DNA of 64,000 bases from JBBCJM01 sp037190175 (GTDB lineage Bacteria > Pseudomonadota > Alphaproteobacteria > Rhodobacterales > Rhodobacteraceae): contig JBBCJM010000121.1 of the NCBI GenBank assembly GCA_037190175.1, forward strand, positions 1-64,000. The letters are read 5' to 3'. This document shows, in pieces, positions 62,862 to 64,000 of the stretch (position 1 is its first letter; each line of letters begins with the position of its first letter). The notes under the pieces were generated by a model. That model ran no database searches, was not told where the DNA came from, and saw only the letters and a list, made by a program, of their open reading frames with translations. The translations under genes and the position numbers were made by a program.

Positions 62862-63896
62862 GTGCAAGCAGCCGAAACCGCCGTCAGCCCCGACGCCTTC
62901 CGCCGCGCCATGCGCAGCTTCTCGGCCGGGGTCACGGTGATCACCAGCCGCCACCACGGCCACGACCACGGGATGACCGCCACCGCCTTCGCCAGCCTGA
63001 CCGCCGATCCGCCCAGCGTGATGATCGCGGTCAACCGCGCGGCCCGCAGCCATCCGCTGCTCGCAGGCTCGGGCGCCTTCGGGGTGAACATTCTGTCCGA
63101 GCGCCAGCGCGCGGTGTCCGAGCGGTTCGCCGCGGCGGGCGAGGACCAGTTCGCCGGCCTGACCTACCGCCACGGCCCCATGGGCGTGCCGGTGCTGGAC
63201 GGCTGCGTGGCCCATGCCGTCTGCCGGGTGGCCGAGCGGCACGACTTCGGCAGCCATTCCGTGTTCTTCGGGCAGGTGGTGGAATGCGCCGCCACCCCGC
63301 GCCGGCCGCTGCTCTACCACGACGGCGCCTATGGCAGCGTGGTGGGCCGCACCTCGGATCTGGAGATCGCGCCGGTCTTCACCGACCGCTGGTCGCCGCG
63401 GGCCTTTGCGGTGGGCACCATCGACGAGGCCACGCTGATGAGCTGTTTCGAGGCCGCGCGCTGGGCGCCCTCGGTGTCGAACGACCAGCCCTGGCGCTTC
63501 GCCTATGTGCTGCCGGGCCAGCAGAACTGGGAACGCTGCATGGCGGCGCTGGCGCCCGAGGACCAGTCCTGGGCCTATCGCGGCGCCGCCTTCGTGGCCT
63601 TCGCCTCGCGGGCCGAGGGCGAGGCGCTGGCCAGTTTCGACACCGGCGCGGCCTGGATGTCCTTCGCCCTGCAGGCGGCGCTGAAGGGCTGGCACAGCCG
63701 GGCACTGGCCGCGGTGGACCACGGCGCGCTGGCCGGCATCCTGCGGCTGCCCGGCGGCTGGCGGATCGAGGCGGTGGCGGTGCTGGGCCGGATCGGCGAC
63801 GCCGCCGGCCTGCCCCCGGGAATGCAGGCCGACGAACGCCCCTCGGCCCGCCGGAGCCTGGCCGACCTCGTCTCCGCCGGCGGCTTCGGGGTCTGA
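62862..63896 (+). CDS. Fused flavin reductase-nitroreductase protein
   Basis: 344-residue two-domain protein with a GTG start at 62862 (AAGGAG eleven bases upstream). Residues about 10-165 form a short-chain FMN flavin reductase (FRRAMRSFSAGVTVITS, TATAFASLTADPPSVMIAVNRAARSHPLL, GVNILSERQ, YHDGAYGSV). Residues about 175-344 form a nitroreductase-like domain (RWSPRAFAVGTIDEATLMSCFEAARWAPSVSNDQPWRF, then DTGAAWMSFALQAALKGWHSR). The first domain is the usual NtaB-type partner of NtaA monooxygenases; the second has its own predicted flavin site. Both halves look intact and in frame, so this is a real fusion rather than a frameshift artefact. Confidence 0.85.
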   Translation: MQAAETAVSPDAFRRAMRSFSAGVTVITSRHHGHDHGMTATAFASLTADPPSVMIAVNRAARSHPLLAGSGAFGVNILSERQRAVSERFAAAGEDQFAGLTYRHGPMGVPVLDGCVAHAVCRVAERHDFGSHSVFFGQVVECAATPRRPLLYHDGAYGSVVGRTSDLEIAPVFTDRWSPRAFAVGTIDEATLMSCFEAARWAPSVSNDQPWRFAYVLPGQQNWERCMAALAPEDQSWAYRGAAFVAFASRAEGEALASFDTGAAWMSFALQAALKGWHSRALAAVDHGALAGILRLPGGWRIEAVAVLGRIGDAAGLPPGMQADERPSARRSLADLVSAGGFGV

Positions 63897-63918
63897 CCGC
63901 GGCAGAGCGGGAAGAGCC

Positions 63919-64000
63919 TCAGTCTGCCCGGGGGGCTTCCGGCGCGGGGGTCGGGTCGGCGGCTTCCTCCCGCAGGATCAGCGCGATCAGGTCGATGTCT
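63919..64000 (-). CDS. Partial CDS, C terminus only
   Basis: The minus strand is open from the window edge to a TGA at 63919. The visible 26 residues read DIDLIALILREEAADPTPAP and then EAPRAD. The tail is acidic and proline-rich, like a disordered C terminus. No family can be assigned. It is convergent with the fused reductase gene, 22 bases apart. Confidence 0.4.
   Translation of the reverse strand, partial: DIDLIALILREEAADPTPAPEAPRAD

Overview
The window is very GC-rich and densely packed, with many 1- to 8-base start/stop overlaps. The gene families (ectoine-type degradation genes, dipeptide ABC cassettes, Lrp, LysR and FCD regulators), together with an intergenic block near 33.45 kb that resembles the GC-hairpin/ATATTT spacers of Rhodobacterales, point to an alphaproteobacterium, probably Rhodobacterales/Paracoccus-like. 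There are no rRNA or tRNA genes, no CRISPR array, no recognisable IS element and no housekeeping gene. It reads as a catabolic accessory region, a chromosomal island or a large replicon.

Layout. 0-3.4 kb: a 2-hydroxyacid dehydrogenase, then an overlapping trio of FAD amine oxidase, mARC/YcbX-type MOSC protein and Rieske ferredoxin. 3.5-16.3 kb: an ectoine-utilisation-like cluster with an Lrp/DoeX-type regulator, an internally deleted aldehyde dehydrogenase, two DoeA-like hydrolases, DoeB, two methylaspartate ammonia-lyases plus a truncated third copy, a class III aminotransferase, an FMN/Fe-S/FAD demethylase-type enzyme and an intact aldehyde dehydrogenase. 16.3-23.9 kb: an operon of kinase, acyl-CoA dehydrogenase, SDR, CoA-transferase, acyl-CoA synthetase and FCD regulator that resembles the levulinate/4-hydroxyacid (lva) route, with a divergent LysR gene. 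23.9-32.3 kb: an AtzG-like protein, an amidase and a dipeptide-type ABC transporter, divergent from its binding protein and an SCP-x-type thiolase. 32.4-41.6 kb: a LysR gene, then a convergent operon of hydantoinase A/B, FAD oxidase, glyoxalase-like protein, mercaptopyruvate sulfurtransferase and cystathionine beta-lyase. 42.1-50.9 kb: an iron/polyamine-type ABC transporter with two tandem near-duplicate binding proteins, a CapA-family phosphatase and a DMSO-reductase-family molybdoenzyme. 50.9-56.3 kb: a second complete peptide-type ABC cassette. 56.6-63.9 kb: two NtaA-type flavin monooxygenases, an MmgE/PrpD protein, a nitroreductase, an MFS transporter and a fused flavin reductase-nitroreductase.

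Together these look like modules for importing and dismantling small N- and S-containing organic compounds: uptake, ring or amide opening, oxidation, then entry into central metabolism as amino acids or acyl-CoAs. A short AT-rich motif (core AGATAT[C/A]AT) recurs in five intergenic regions in front of different modules and may mark a shared regulator. The most unusual points are the ectoine-like cluster rebuilt around methylaspartate ammonia-lyases, the MOSC-Rieske pair, the lva-like operon and the fused reductase.
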